From contig NC_022524.1 of NCBI RefSeq assembly GCF_000473245.1, positions 37,501 through 95,000 of the forward strand: 57,500 nt of DNA, read 5' to 3'. A program made the translations under genes and the position numbers. This document shows positions 9,912-21,290 of this stretch, in pieces. Under the pieces are notes generated by a model. The model worked only from the letters and a program-made list of their open reading frames with translations, did not search any database and was not told the DNA's origin. Numbering within the stretch: position 1 is the stretch's first letter; every line of letters begins with the position of its first letter. Source of the DNA: Bacillus infantis NRRL B-14911 (GTDB taxonomy: Bacteria; Bacillota; Bacilli; Bacillales; Cytobacillaceae).

Positions 9912-9944
9912 AGACCTGGGCAAGCCGCCTCCGCTTTTCTTCAT
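9912..9944. repeat. Truncated repeat, 3' end only
   Basis: CTGGGCAAGCCGCCTCCGC followed by TTTTCTTCAT matches the 3' end of the hairpin repeat units that follow. The 5' arm is absent, so this is a remnant of a preceding unit. Confidence 0.7.
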
Positions 9945-10069
9945 GTCCAGCTCCCGGCGCTAGCCCCTCGAGTCTTAAGCCAATCAGATCAGGAGGTTAA
10001 AGAACAACCTTCCGCTCTGCCCGTCTTAAGCTTGTCGGGGCTGAGCAAGCGCCCTCCGCCTTTCTTCAT
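9945..10069. repeat. Hairpin repeat unit 1
   Basis: A unit of about 125 bases begins GTCCAGCTCC and ends CTCCGCCTTTCTTCAT. Arms pair in steps: GGCGCT with AGCGCC, AGCCCC with GGGGCT, CTTAAG with CTTAAG, and GGAGGTT with AACCTTCC around the loop AAAGAAC. It is directly followed by unit 2, to which it is nearly identical. Confidence 0.85.
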
Positions 10070-10194
10070 GTCCAGCTCCGGGCGCTAGCCCCTCGAGTCC
10101 TAAGCCAATCAGATCAGAAGGTTAAAGAACAACCTTCCGCTCTGCTCGTGTTAAGCTTGTCGGGGCTGAGCAAGCGCCCTCCGCCTTTCTTCTT
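10070..10194. repeat. Hairpin repeat unit 2
   Basis: A close copy of unit 1 in tandem. The inner stem is GAAGGTT with AACCTTC; the change from G to A relative to unit 1 replaces a G-T pair by an A-T pair. The CTTAAG step has decayed to CCTAAG/GTTAAG. Confidence 0.85.
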
Positions 10195-10377
10195 GTCCAG
10201 CTCCGGCTCCTAGGTGCTCGAGTCATAAGCCACTTTGGAACCGAAGGCAAAGAACGCCTTCAATTCCAAAGCGTCTTATGCTGGGCTCACAGGATGTGGG
10301 TCATGCAGGCGTTGCCACAGGACGTGGCGTATTTAGCCTCCGTTCCTTAAATTGCAAGTCGCCTCCGCCTTTCTTAT
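10195..10377. repeat. Hairpin repeat unit 3 with a substituted 3' arm
   Basis: The inner stem is long (CTTTGGAA with TTCCAAAG outside GAAGGC with GCCTTC, loop AAAGAAC) and its sequence differs fully from units 1-2. From about 10281 the usual 3' arm is replaced by about 75 bases that contain two near-identical dodecamers, CACAGGATGTGG (10288) and CACAGGACGTGG (10316). The common end GCCTCCGCCTTTCTTAT returns at about 10361. Confidence 0.75.
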
Positions 10378-10500
10378 GTCCAGCTCCAGCGGCTAGAGCC
10401 TCGAGTCATAAGCCACGGCAGAATTAAAGGCAAAGAACGCCTTTTATTCTGCCGCGTCTTATGCTTGTCGGCTCTGGGCAAGCCGCTTCCGCCTTTCTTA
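10378..10500. repeat. Hairpin repeat unit 4
   Basis: The arms pair nearly throughout: GCGGCT with AGCCGC, AGAGCC with GGCTCT, CATAAG with CTTATG, and CGGCAGAA with TTCTGCCG, then AAAGGC with GCCTTT around the loop AAAGAAC. Each stem has changed relative to unit 1 on both sides. Confidence 0.85.
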
Positions 10501-12697
<2,197 letters not shown>

Positions 12698-12710
12698 GCC
12701 AGTAGAATGG

Positions 12711-12760
12711 ACATAGGGATGTTTTGCGTTTCATAAGCGTCGGACAGCCCTATGTTTTCT
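12711..12760 (+). terminator. Possible metG terminator
   Basis: ACATAGGG (12711-12718) pairs with CCCTATGT (12748-12755), followed by TTTTC. The loop of 29 bases is large, so efficiency is uncertain. Confidence 0.5.
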
Positions 12761-12848
12761 TTCATTTAAGGACAGGAAAGATATTTTGTAACATAAATGA
12801 AATAATAGAGATGTAAATATAATATTTTCTCTAGTAAGGAGTTTTTCT

Positions 12849-13619
12849 ATGTTATTCGACACGCATGTACATTTGAATGCCGAACAGTTTGAGGAAGATC
12901 TGGAAGAAGTGATCGGGAGGGCGCAGGCAGAAGGTGTCTCCCATATGGTGGTTGTCGGCTTTGACCGCCCGACAATCACCAAAGCCATGGAGCTGGCAGA
13001 AGCCTATGATTTTATTTTTGCATGTGTCGGCTGGCATCCTGTCGATGCTATTGATATGACTGATGAGGACCTGGCCTGGATCGAGGAGCTGGCTGCCCAT
13101 CCAAAAGTAGTGGCAATCGGGGAGATGGGGCTTGACTATCATTGGGATAAATCGCCGAAGGATGTCCAGAAGGATGTATTCAGAAGGCAGATCAGGCTGG
13201 CGAAGAAAGTTAAGCTGCCGATCGTCATCCATAATCGGGACGCAACGGCTGATGTTGTGGAAATCCTGAGGGAAGAGGGAGCGGGAGAGGTCGGCGGCAT
13301 CATGCATTGCTACAGCGGGAGTGTCGAAGTGGCTAAGGAATGCCTTGATATGAATTTCTATATTTCTCTCGGTGGCCCGGTAACCTTCAAAAATGCGAAA
13401 AAACCGAAGGAAGTCGCAGAGGCAGTTCCTCTTGAAAAGCTATTGATTGAAACCGACTGCCCTTATCTTGCTCCGCATCCCTACCGGGGAAAAAGGAATG
13501 AGCCTGCCTATGTTAAGCTGGTGGCTGAGCAGATTGCCGAACTGAAAGGGCTGGCATTCAAAGAAGTGGCAGAAGCGACAACGGAAAATGCAAAAAGATT
13601 ATTCGGCATCAACCGCTAA
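12849..13619 (+). CDS. tatD: TatD family metal-dependent DNase (YabD)
   Basis: A TIM-barrel hydrolase of the TatD family. Metal ligands are seen in DTHVHLN (His 6 and 8), GEMGLDYHW (Glu near 93), VIHNRDA, HCYSGS and ETDCPYLAPHPYRGKRNEP. The length (256 residues) is standard. Family members have deoxyribonuclease activity; the physiological role in Bacillus is unsettled. TAAGGAG lies 8 bases before ATG, and TATAAT at 12818-12823 may serve as a -10 box. In B. subtilis yabD lies between metS and yabE, the same as here. Confidence 0.94.
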   Translation: MLFDTHVHLNAEQFEEDLEEVIGRAQAEGVSHMVVVGFDRPTITKAMELAEAYDFIFACVGWHPVDAIDMTDEDLAWIEELAAHPKVVAIGEMGLDYHWDKSPKDVQKDVFRRQIRLAKKVKLPIVIHNRDATADVVEILREEGAGEVGGIMHCYSGSVEVAKECLDMNFYISLGGPVTFKNAKKPKEVAEAVPLEKLLIETDCPYLAPHPYRGKRNEPAYVKLVAEQIAELKGLAFKEVAEATTENAKRLFGINR

Positions 13620-13814
13620 GCGTTTTTGTCGATTCATGGGGGAGCTTGTCCCTATTAAGTCCAATTCTTAAAAGTTCTACACGCCTCCTTTTCGTCATAG
13701 GATAACCGTGTCGATAAGTCTCTCTTTCCTTTCTCTTGTTTTTTTTGCATAATAGGAAATACGTTTTCCCCCTCCCGCCCAGGAAAGCAGCAAAATGAGA
13801 GAAAAGTGTTTGAG

Positions 13815-13843
13815 TTGACAGCCGGCAAGATACTCTATATAAT
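13815..13843 (+). promoter_or_regulatory. SigA promoter of yabE
   Basis: TTGACA (13815-13820), exactly 17 bases, TATAAT (13838-13843): a perfect consensus promoter about 45 bases before yabE. Confidence 0.9.
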
Positions 13844-13887
13844 CACTCCGAAGAGAAAAGGAGGCGTTTTTCATCGCGATTGAGAAC

Positions 13888-15081
13888 ATGAAAAACCTGT
13901 TTTCCAAGTCTTTGAGTAAGAAAAAACTGACCGTCATGGTTGCTAGTTTAATAGTTTTTTCGGCAGCTGCCGGGTTCATGATTTTTGAAACCACGAAAAA
14001 AACAGTAGCAGTTTCCATGAATGGCCAGGACAAAGTCATCAAAACACATGCAGATACAGTTCAAGATATATTCGATGATCTGGAAATATCCCTTCGCTCA
14101 GAAGACTATCTGTTTCCCTCGGGAAGCACAAAGGTAAAGGACGGCTTAGAGGTAGTATGGGAGCCGGCAAAACAGGTTCAACTGACAGACAGCAGCGGGA
14201 AGAAAACGATTTGGACAACGGCTGATACGGTTGGCGGGCTTTTAAAGGAGCAGAATATTGCACTTTCAGAGCACGATAAAGTCAATCCGAAGCCGGATGA
14301 GGGAATTAAGGACGATTTAAAGATAGAAGTGGAAAAAGCTTTTGCGTTGACGCTCATTGAGGGCGGCAAGAAACAACAAATGTGGTCAACTTCGACTACG
14401 GTCGCTGACTTTTTATCGCAGCAGGGAATTACACTAAACAATATGGACCGTGTTGAACCAAAGCTAGAAGAGACAGTCAAGGAAAATGCCATTGTCAATG
14501 TCATTCGAGTTGAAAAAGTCACCGATGTAGTGGAAGAACCAATCAGTTATGCCGTGGTTACAAAGAAGGACGCCAGCCTTGCCAAGGGGAAGGAACAGGT
14601 TGTCTCCCACGGGCAGGAAGGCCTTTTATCAAGGCAGTATGAAGTTGTTTTGGAAAACGGAAAAGAAACATCCAGAAAATTGCTCAGTGAAAAGAAAGTA
14701 AAAGAGAAAAAGGATAAGATTGTTGCTGTCGGCACGAAGGTTATGGCGCAGAGGGTTGCTGTTTCCCGCGGAGCGGGCTCAAGCGAGTCCGGCAGGGAGA
14801 TGTATGTTTCCTCTACTGCATATACTCCAAGCTGCAGCGGATGCTCGGGCATAACCGCTACAGGGATCAATCTTAAATCAAACCCAGGCATAAAAGTCAT
14901 CGCCGTTGATCCGCGGGTAATCCCGCTAGGCACGAAAGTCTATGTCGAAGGATATGGCTATGCAGTGGCAGCCGATACCGGCTCTGCCATTAAGGGCAAT
15001 AAAATCGATGTATTCTTTGCTTCCAAGTCGGATGCATACCGGTGGGGAAGAAAGACGGTTAAAATCAAAATATTAGACTAA
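13888..15081 (+). CDS. yabE: YabE, DUF348/G5/3D-domain cell-wall protein
   Basis: An exported cell-wall protein related to resuscitation-promoting factors. The N-terminus has a positively charged stretch and one membrane segment (about residues 14-32: signal or anchor). Then follow three DUF348 repeats (VAVSMNGQDKVIKTHADTV, VQLTDSSGKK, LTLIEGGKKQ), a G5 domain (about 200-280) and a C-terminal 3D domain with the eponymous aspartates (AVDPRVIPLG, AADTGSAIKGNKIDVFF), the catalytic-like fold shared with MltA. The 3D domain suggests peptidoglycan cleavage. The annotated ATG is 13888, but the strong site AAAGGAGG ends at 13864 and is best spaced for an in-frame ATC at 13873, so the true start is uncertain. 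Confidence 0.92.
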   Translation: MKNLFSKSLSKKKLTVMVASLIVFSAAAGFMIFETTKKTVAVSMNGQDKVIKTHADTVQDIFDDLEISLRSEDYLFPSGSTKVKDGLEVVWEPAKQVQLTDSSGKKTIWTTADTVGGLLKEQNIALSEHDKVNPKPDEGIKDDLKIEVEKAFALTLIEGGKKQQMWSTSTTVADFLSQQGITLNNMDRVEPKLEETVKENAIVNVIRVEKVTDVVEEPISYAVVTKKDASLAKGKEQVVSHGQEGLLSRQYEVVLENGKETSRKLLSEKKVKEKKDKIVAVGTKVMAQRVAVSRGAGSSESGREMYVSSTAYTPSCSGCSGITATGINLKSNPGIKVIAVDPRVIPLGTKVYVEGYGYAVAADTGSAIKGNKIDVFFASKSDAYRWGRKTVKIKILD

Positions 15082-15090
15082 ACGATTTAT

Positions 15091-15119
15091 GCAGGGGAAG
15101 AATTTCTCCTGTTTTTTTG
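15091..15119 (+). terminator. yabE terminator
   Basis: CAGGGGAA pairs with TTCTCCTG (one G-T pair) followed by TTTTTTT. Confidence 0.8.
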
Positions 15120-15288
15120 TTGGTTTAGCGGAGTCTGGCAATGCGGAATGATTTTTTCCCGGCGATTCGGTAATATATAATAAAACACAGACGGATTGTT
15201 TTTATTGTTACTCATACTATTAGACGATTCAGATTACAAAAATGTTTCAAGTTTTTATCAAATTTTTCATTTTAATTTTGGAGGACCA

Positions 15289-16723
<1,435 letters not shown>

Positions 16724-16730
16724 CGAGCAG

Positions 16731-16760
16731 GAGCCCGGAAATCGCCGGGCTTCTTTTTTT
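16731..16760 (+). terminator. rsmA terminator
   Basis: GCCCGG and CCGGGC pair around AAATCG, followed by TTCTTTTTTT. Confidence 0.9.
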
Positions 16761-16793
16761 ATTTGCCTGCTGCCGCCCATTCACCCGGAAGGC

Positions 16794-16820
16794 ACATGTG
16801 CAGGGGCATTTGCATAGTTT
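16794..16820 (+). promoter_or_regulatory. SigK-type promoter of yabG
   Basis: AC (16794-16795), a 17-base spacer and CATAGTTT (16813-16820) fit the SigK pattern AC-N16/17-CATAnnnT. yabG is transcribed by SigK in B. subtilis. Confidence 0.75.
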
Positions 16821-16879
16821 ATGAAAGAACCAGAAGCGATTAGACCAGCTCGGCACAGGAGCTTAATGGAGTGACGCCA

Positions 16880-17755
16880 GTGAGCATTAACCTTATGGAT
16901 ATTGTAGGAAGGGTTTCATATAACTGTGACATCATGTTTCGGGTGATCGATATACGTGAAGAAGAAGGCCGGAAGCTCGCGGTTCTGTATGGAGAGGATA
17001 TCAGGCTGATAGCGGATGCGCCTTATGAAGATCTGATTGTGATCAACCAGTCAGAGCGGATGAAGATGTCAAGGCAGTATCAGTCCCTTGAGGAACAGTC
17101 TTATAATCTGTTCAGGCAGGATGTGAGCCTCCTGAAGCAGAAGCAGGAATACGAAGCAACCGGCGCATACAGCAAGCCGTTCAATTATTTTCAGATCCCG
17201 GGCAGGGTGCTTCATCTGGACGGTGATCCGTCCTATTTAAAAAAATGCCTTTCCCTATATGAGAAGATCGGTGTCCCGGTAACCGGGATTCACTGCAATG
17301 AAAAAGAGATGCCGAGTAAAATAGGCCAGCTCATCGACTATTACAGGCCGGATATCCTGGTCATCACAGGGCATGATGCCTACTCAAAGGCCAAAGGCAA
17401 GGTGACCGATATCAATGCTTACCGCCATTCCAAGCATTTTGTCCAGACGGTCAGGGAAGCGCGGAGAAAGATTCCCCATCTGGATCAGCTGGTCATATTT
17501 GCAGGGGCCTGCCAGTCGCATTTCGAATCCCTGATCCACGCAGGGGCCAATTTTGCAAGCTCGCCATCACGTGTCAATATCCATGCCCTTGATCCCGTCT
17601 ATATTGTGGCTAAAATCAGTTTCACGCCTTTTATGGAGCGGATTAATGTATGGGACGTCCTCCGAAATACGCTGACAGGCGAAAAGGGGCTTGGCGGGAT
17701 AGAGACAAAAGGTGTGCTCCGGACGGGCATGCCGTTTAATAAAGGAGCGGAATAA
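16880..17755 (+). CDS. yabG: Sporulation-specific protease YabG
   Basis: A mother-cell protease that trims several spore-coat proteins late in sporulation. The 291 residues have an SH3-like N-terminal segment (MSINLMDIVGRVSYN), then the peptidase U57 region with HLDGDPSYLKKCL, LVITGHDAYSK and the almost invariant IFAGACQSHFESLI; the Cys and His of these blocks are the likely catalytic residues. I choose GTG 16880, with GGAG 8 bases upstream; GTG 16871 overlaps that site. It is a single gene with its own SigK-type promoter and terminator. Confidence 0.94.
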   Translation: MSINLMDIVGRVSYNCDIMFRVIDIREEEGRKLAVLYGEDIRLIADAPYEDLIVINQSERMKMSRQYQSLEEQSYNLFRQDVSLLKQKQEYEATGAYSKPFNYFQIPGRVLHLDGDPSYLKKCLSLYEKIGVPVTGIHCNEKEMPSKIGQLIDYYRPDILVITGHDAYSKAKGKVTDINAYRHSKHFVQTVREARRKIPHLDQLVIFAGACQSHFESLIHAGANFASSPSRVNIHALDPVYIVAKISFTPFMERINVWDVLRNTLTGEKGLGGIETKGVLRTGMPFNKGAE

Positions 17756-17764
17756 GGGGAATAA

Positions 17765-17793
17765 GCCGGCATAAGAGCGGGCTTATTTTTTTG
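17765..17793 (+). terminator. yabG terminator
   Basis: Just after the stop codon AATAAGCC and GGCTTATT form an 8-bp stem, followed by a run of seven T. Confidence 0.85.
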
Positions 17794-17976
17794 TTCAGGC
17801 ACTGTCTGGCATTTGCTTAAGTCAGGCAGGACAGGCTTTCGCCAGCTCTGTTTTCAGGCTGCCCAAATGATAAGCAGCAAGGTTTTCCTGTCTTATTCAT
17901 ATTTGGCACATAATTCGCTTATTTTAGGGAATGATAAAAATGTTGAAAAATAGGATAAAAAGTAGACGAAAATATA

Positions 17977-18006
17977 TTGACAATCTTTTTTAAAGACTGT
18001 TATAAT
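17977..18006 (+). promoter_or_regulatory. SigA promoter of veg
   Basis: TTGACA (17977-17982), 18 bases, TATAAT (18001-18006): both boxes are perfect. The veg promoter of B. subtilis is one of its strongest vegetative promoters. Confidence 0.9.
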
Positions 18007-18068
18007 TTATGTTTTTATTTGACTCTACTGTGTCAGTGTGATATACTTTACATAGTGAGGTGGACCGA

Positions 18069-18332
18069 ATGGCAAAAACATTAACGGACATAAAAAAGGC
18101 TCTTGATTCAAATTTGGGGAAAAGGCTTTTGCTTAAAGCCAATGGCGGGCGCAGGAAAACGATTGAACGTTCAGGCGTGCTGGCAGAAACATATCCCTCT
18201 GTATTTGTGATTGAACTTGATCAGGATGAAAATGCATTCGAACGCGTATCTTACAGTTATGCAGATGTTTTAACAGAAACGGTTCAAATTACCTTCTACG
18301 AAGACGCATCAGGACATATGGCTTTAAGCTGA
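18069..18332 (+). CDS. veg: Veg protein
   Basis: A small, highly expressed protein that in B. subtilis raises expression of biofilm matrix genes by opposing SinR. The 87 residues contain the near-invariant block [20 protein letters not shown] and [22 protein letters not shown], characteristic of the Veg family (DUF1021). ATG 18069 is chosen because GAGGTGG at 18057-18063 is its ribosome binding site; the GTG at 18060 is part of that site. The gene stands alone between a consensus promoter and a strong terminator. Confidence 0.97.
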   Translation: MAKTLTDIKKALDSNLGKRLLLKANGGRRKTIERSGVLAETYPSVFVIELDQDENAFERVSYSYADVLTETVQITFYEDASGHMALS

Positions 18333-18348
18333 TATATATCCTTTTCTA

Positions 18349-18392
18349 AAAAGCAGGGGCGGCAAAACAATTTTTGCCGCCCCTGCTTTTTA
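18349..18392 (+). terminator. veg terminator
   Basis: A 17-bp GC-rich stem (AAGCAGGGGCGGCAAAA with its complement, loop CAAT) is followed by TTTTT: very strong. Confidence 0.95.
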
Positions 18393-18426
18393 ATTTGCTC
18401 CCGCAGAAACAGTCAAATATAGGTTT

Positions 18427-18456
18427 GCATGGGCAGGCTTGATGCCGCCTACAATA
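18427..18456 (+). promoter_or_regulatory. SigG-type promoter of sspF
   Basis: GCATG (18427-18431), 18 bases and TACAATA (18450-18456) resemble the SigG boxes GHATR and CATWHTA (5 of 7 in the -10). sspF is a forespore gene in B. subtilis. Confidence 0.5.
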
Positions 18457-18490
18457 AAAATACCGCAATGCTTAAAAAGGGGATGTTGCA

Positions 18491-18661
18491 TTGAGCAGGA
18501 GAAAAGGCGTCATGTCAGAAGGATTCAAGGAAGAACTGGCGAAAGAGCTCGGCTTCTATGATGTTGTCCAGAAGGAAGGCTGGGGAGGCATCCGGGCGAA
18601 GGATGCCGGCAATATGGTGAAACTGGCGGTAGAAAAAGCACAGCAGAGCCTCCTTCAGTAA
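18491..18661 (+). CDS. sspF: Small acid-soluble spore protein SspF
   Basis: A forespore protein of the alpha/beta-type SASP-like SspF family, thought to bind spore DNA. The 56-residue product begins [20 protein letters not shown] (TTG start) and continues [24 protein letters not shown], matching B. subtilis SspF along its whole length. AAAGGGGAT precedes the TTG by 6 bases. It is easily missed because of its size and start codon. Position between veg and ispE is the same as in B. subtilis. Its own SigG-type promoter and terminator frame it. Confidence 0.93.
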   Translation: MSRRKGVMSEGFKEELAKELGFYDVVQKEGWGGIRAKDAGNMVKLAVEKAQQSLLQ

Positions 18662-18710
18662 AAAATGATGTTCACTGCTTCAAGCTTGAAACCAAACAGC
18701 TGCATTTGCG

Positions 18711-18738
18711 GGCCCGGGGGCAACCCCCGGGTTTTTTG
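18711..18738 (+). terminator. sspF terminator
   Basis: CCCGGGGG-CAA-CCCCCGGG followed by TTTTTT: a strong GC stem. Confidence 0.93.
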
Positions 18739-18917
18739 CGTCTAATGGGCTCCAAGGCCCTTCCAGACAGCTCATTCTGCCTTTTCTCTTTCCCATTCGC
18801 ATGGTAAAATTACTTATTTGTTGAAGAATGTCTGATTCGAACGTCTTACAAGCCCTGTTTTGTGGTAAAATAGGACAAAAACTGAGACGTTGAAATGAGC
18901 AGAAGTAGGTGGGTATT

Positions 18918-19787
18918 TTGAAGCTTTTAGTAAAGGCGCCGGCTAAGATCAATTTATCGCTGGATGTATTATATAAACGGCCGGATGGCTACCATGAGGT
19001 GGAGATGATCATGACGACGATCGATCTCGCCGACCGCCTTGAATTGACTGAATTGAAAAAAGACGAAATCAGGATCATTTCCCATAACCGGTTTGTGCCT
19101 GATGACCAGCGGAATCTCGCATACCAGGCGGCATCCCTGCTGAAGGAGCGGTTCAAGGTAAAACAGGGAGTGGCCATTACGATAGAAAAGACCATTCCGG
19201 TCGCGGCAGGGCTTGCCGGCGGCAGCAGCGACGCAGCAGCAGCCCTGAGAGGCTTGAATAAGCTGTGGGGGCTCGGCCTTTCACTGGATGAGCTTGCAGA
19301 GATCGGAGCGGAAATAGGATCAGATGTATCTTTCTGTGTCTATGGCGGTACTGCGCTGGCGACGGGGCGGGGAGAAATGATTAAGCATCTGCCGGCACCG
19401 CCGACATGCTGGGTGATCCTCGCGAAGCCATTCATCGGGGTATCGACTGCGGATGTATACAGGCGCCTCGATCTGAAAGGGATCCATCATCCGAATACCG
19501 CGGGCATGGTAGAGGCGATCAAGGATGGCGATTACAGCAGCGTATGCGAAAATGTCGGGAATGTACTGGAAGATGTGACGCTCAATCTTTATCCTGAAGT
19601 CGCACAAATCAAAGATCAGATGAAAAGGTTCGGAGCGGATGCTGTGCTGATGAGCGGATCGGGGCCTACGGTGTTCGGCCTTGTTCACCATGATTCAAGA
19701 ATGCACCGGATTTATAACGGCCTGAAAGGCTTCTGTGATCAGGTCTTCGCGGTACGAATGCTGGGTGATCAGCATAAGCTTGATTAA
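18918..19787 (+). CDS. ispE: 4-(cytidine 5'-diphospho)-2-C-methyl-D-erythritol kinase
   Basis: Fourth-stage kinase of the non-mevalonate (MEP) isoprenoid pathway. The 289 residues belong to the GHMP kinases: [12 protein letters not shown] at the start, the ATP loop [15 protein letters not shown] (about residues 94-108) and the C-terminal [11 protein letters not shown] motif. TTG 18918 is chosen: AGGTGGG is 5 bases upstream, while GTG 18909 lies inside that site. The gene is close to B. subtilis ispE, and likewise precedes purR. Confidence 0.96.
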   Translation: MKLLVKAPAKINLSLDVLYKRPDGYHEVEMIMTTIDLADRLELTELKKDEIRIISHNRFVPDDQRNLAYQAASLLKERFKVKQGVAITIEKTIPVAAGLAGGSSDAAAALRGLNKLWGLGLSLDELAEIGAEIGSDVSFCVYGGTALATGRGEMIKHLPAPPTCWVILAKPFIGVSTADVYRRLDLKGIHHPNTAGMVEAIKDGDYSSVCENVGNVLEDVTLNLYPEVAQIKDQMKRFGADAVLMSGSGPTVFGLVHHDSRMHRIYNGLKGFCDQVFAVRMLGDQHKLD

Positions 19788-19830
19788 ATCCGTATATTAG
19801 TGGTATATTATCGTTAATTATTCGGATTCC
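19786..19830 (+). promoter_or_regulatory. Probable PurR operator (two inverted PurBoxes)
   Basis: Box 2 (19817-19830) holds ATTATTCGG, the reverse of the PurBox core CCGAAYAAT. Box 1 (19786-19799) holds AAATCCGTATATTA, a degenerate direct PurBox. They are inverted and separated by 17 bases, the spacing known for B. subtilis pur operators. Box 2 touches the purR ribosome binding site, which suggests autoregulation. Confidence 0.55.
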
Positions 19831-19842
19831 GGAGGTTTCGTA

Positions 19843-20673
19843 ATGATGAAGTTTCGCCGCAGCGAGCGCTTAATAGATATGACGAATTATCTGCTGGAGC
19901 ATCCCCGGCAGCTGGTGTCCCTCACTTTTTTTGCCGACCGTTACGGCTCTGCCAAATCTTCGATCAGCGAAGACCTGGCCATTATAAAAGAGACATTCGA
20001 ACAGCGGGGAATCGGCACCCTTCAGACAGTGCCGGGTGCAGCCGGTGGAGTGAAGTACTCTGTAAAGGTAAGCGATGATGAGGCACGCCCTTTTATAAGC
20101 GGGCTTTGTGAGGTCATTGCCAGCCCCGAAAGGCTCCTGCCGGGAGGCTACCTGTATATGACTGATATCCTCGGCGATCCGGCGATTGTCCAGAAGGCGG
20201 GAAGAGTCTTTGCCTCCGCTTTTGCCGATGCTGATATCGATGTAGTCATGACCGTGGCAACAAAAGGGATCCCGCTTGCCTACGCTGTCGGGGCATACTT
20301 AAATGTGCCGGTCGTGATCGTCAGGAGAGACAGCAGGGTGACAGAAGGATCGACAGTGAGCATCAACTATGTTTCAGGGTCAGCCAAGCGCATCCAGACG
20401 ATGGTGCTTTCGAAAAGAAGCCTGGAAGAAGGATCGAAGGTGCTGATTGTCGATGATTTTATGAAAGCAGGCGGTACGGTCAACGGCATGATCAGCATGC
20501 TGGAGGAATTCAAGGCACATGTTGCCGGGATTGCGGTCCTGGTGGAAGCAGAAAAAGCTGAAGAACGCCTTGTTGATGAATATTTGTCTCTTGTCCAGCT
20601 TGCAGATGTGGATGTCAAAGAGAAGAAAATCAATGTGACAGAGGGAAACTATTTCAGGCATAAGAACGGATAA
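19843..20673 (+). CDS. purR: Purine operon repressor PurR
   Basis: Represses purine synthesis genes; PRPP releases it. The 276 residues consist of an N-terminal winged helix ([20 protein letters not shown]...) and a phosphoribosyltransferase-like domain in which the PRPP motif [13 protein letters not shown] is intact (about residues 200-212) although the family lacks catalysis. GGAGG lies 7 bases before ATG 19843; ATG 19846 is an alternative. It is followed by ridA after 14 bases, the same pair as in B. subtilis. A PurBox pair directly upstream suggests self-control. Confidence 0.96.
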   Translation: MMKFRRSERLIDMTNYLLEHPRQLVSLTFFADRYGSAKSSISEDLAIIKETFEQRGIGTLQTVPGAAGGVKYSVKVSDDEARPFISGLCEVIASPERLLPGGYLYMTDILGDPAIVQKAGRVFASAFADADIDVVMTVATKGIPLAYAVGAYLNVPVVIVRRDSRVTEGSTVSINYVSGSAKRIQTMVLSKRSLEEGSKVLIVDDFMKAGGTVNGMISMLEEFKAHVAGIAVLVEAEKAEERLVDEYLSLVQLADVDVKEKKINVTEGNYFRHKNG

Positions 20674-20687
20674 AGGTGGGAGAAGCC

Positions 20688-21062
20688 ATGAAAAAAGTTC
20701 ATACAGAGATGGCTCCGGCTGCAATCGGACCATACTCACAGGGAATTGTCGTAAACAATATGTTTTACAGCTCAGGCCAGATTCCATTGACTGCCGGAGG
20801 CATCATGGTGGATGGCAATGTCAAGGAGCAGACGCACCAAGTGTTCAAGAACCTCCAGGCTGTACTGAAGGAAGCGGGTGCTTCGCTGGAAACGGTCGTA
20901 AAGGCGACGGTCTTCATCAAAGATATGAATGACTTCGCGGAGATCAATGAAGTGTATGGAGAATATTTCGGAGAGCACAAGCCGGCCCGTTCCTGTGTGG
21001 AAGTAGCAAGGCTGCCAAAAGATGCACTGGTTGAAATTGAAGTAATAGCGCTCGTTAAATAA
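20688..21062 (+). CDS. ridA: RidA family 2-iminobutanoate/2-iminopropanoate deaminase (YabJ)
   Basis: Hydrolyses reactive enamines and imines formed by PLP enzymes. The 124 residues carry the RidA signature: [18 protein letters not shown], the catalytic arginine in [22 protein letters not shown] 20688 is chosen with AGGTGGGAG upstream. The yabJ gene is needed for full PurR activity in B. subtilis, and its tight spacing with purR fits a two-gene unit. The terminator overlaps its last codons. Confidence 0.96.
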   Translation: MKKVHTEMAPAAIGPYSQGIVVNNMFYSSGQIPLTAGGIMVDGNVKEQTHQVFKNLQAVLKEAGASLETVVKATVFIKDMNDFAEINEVYGEYFGEHKPARSCVEVARLPKDALVEIEVIALVK

Positions 21063-21080
21063 AACGGGGGCTTTTTTTTT
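21047..21080 (+). terminator. ridA terminator
   Basis: AGCGCTCGTT pairs with AACGGGGGCT (one mismatch and one G-T pair) around AAATAA, then nine or more T. The 5' arm lies within the ridA coding end. Confidence 0.65.
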
Positions 21081-21222
21081 ACCTCAAAATATTTTCTGAA
21101 TTACCTGTAAATTTAGGTGGTTTGTACTGCTGTGGAAGGTCCGCACTTTCTGTAAGCGCCTCCTTTTGCTTCCTTTTCCCCAGAGCACGGGAAAAAACCC
21201 AAAAAAAAATTCCCATTTAAGA

Positions 21223-21248
21223 AGGAGAATTGGAAAATTTGTTGAATT
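21223..21248 (+). promoter_or_regulatory. SigH promoter of spoVG
   Basis: AGGAGAAT (21223-21230) and GAATT (21244-21248) match the SigH -35 (RnAGGAWWW) and -10 (GAAT) boxes with the usual spacing. spoVG is the classic SigH gene. The A-rich tract before it recalls the AbrB-bound region of B. subtilis. Confidence 0.8.
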
Positions 21249-21290
21249 AATAAAATTAGAATTTATTTACTAGTAAAGGTGGTGAACCAA

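Noticed and set aside
9945-10500. CRISPR array
   Set aside because: The units are long hairpins in tandem without the short repeat and unique spacer pattern, and no cas gene is present.
9912-10500. Insertion sequence
   Set aside because: No transposase reading frame, no terminal inverted repeats with target duplication could be seen; a non-autonomous element remains possible and is reported as a repeat.
15196-15288. Longer rnmV reading frame
   Set aside because: The added residues are low-complexity and have no ribosome binding site, while 15289 has GGAGG and gives the normal 186 residues.
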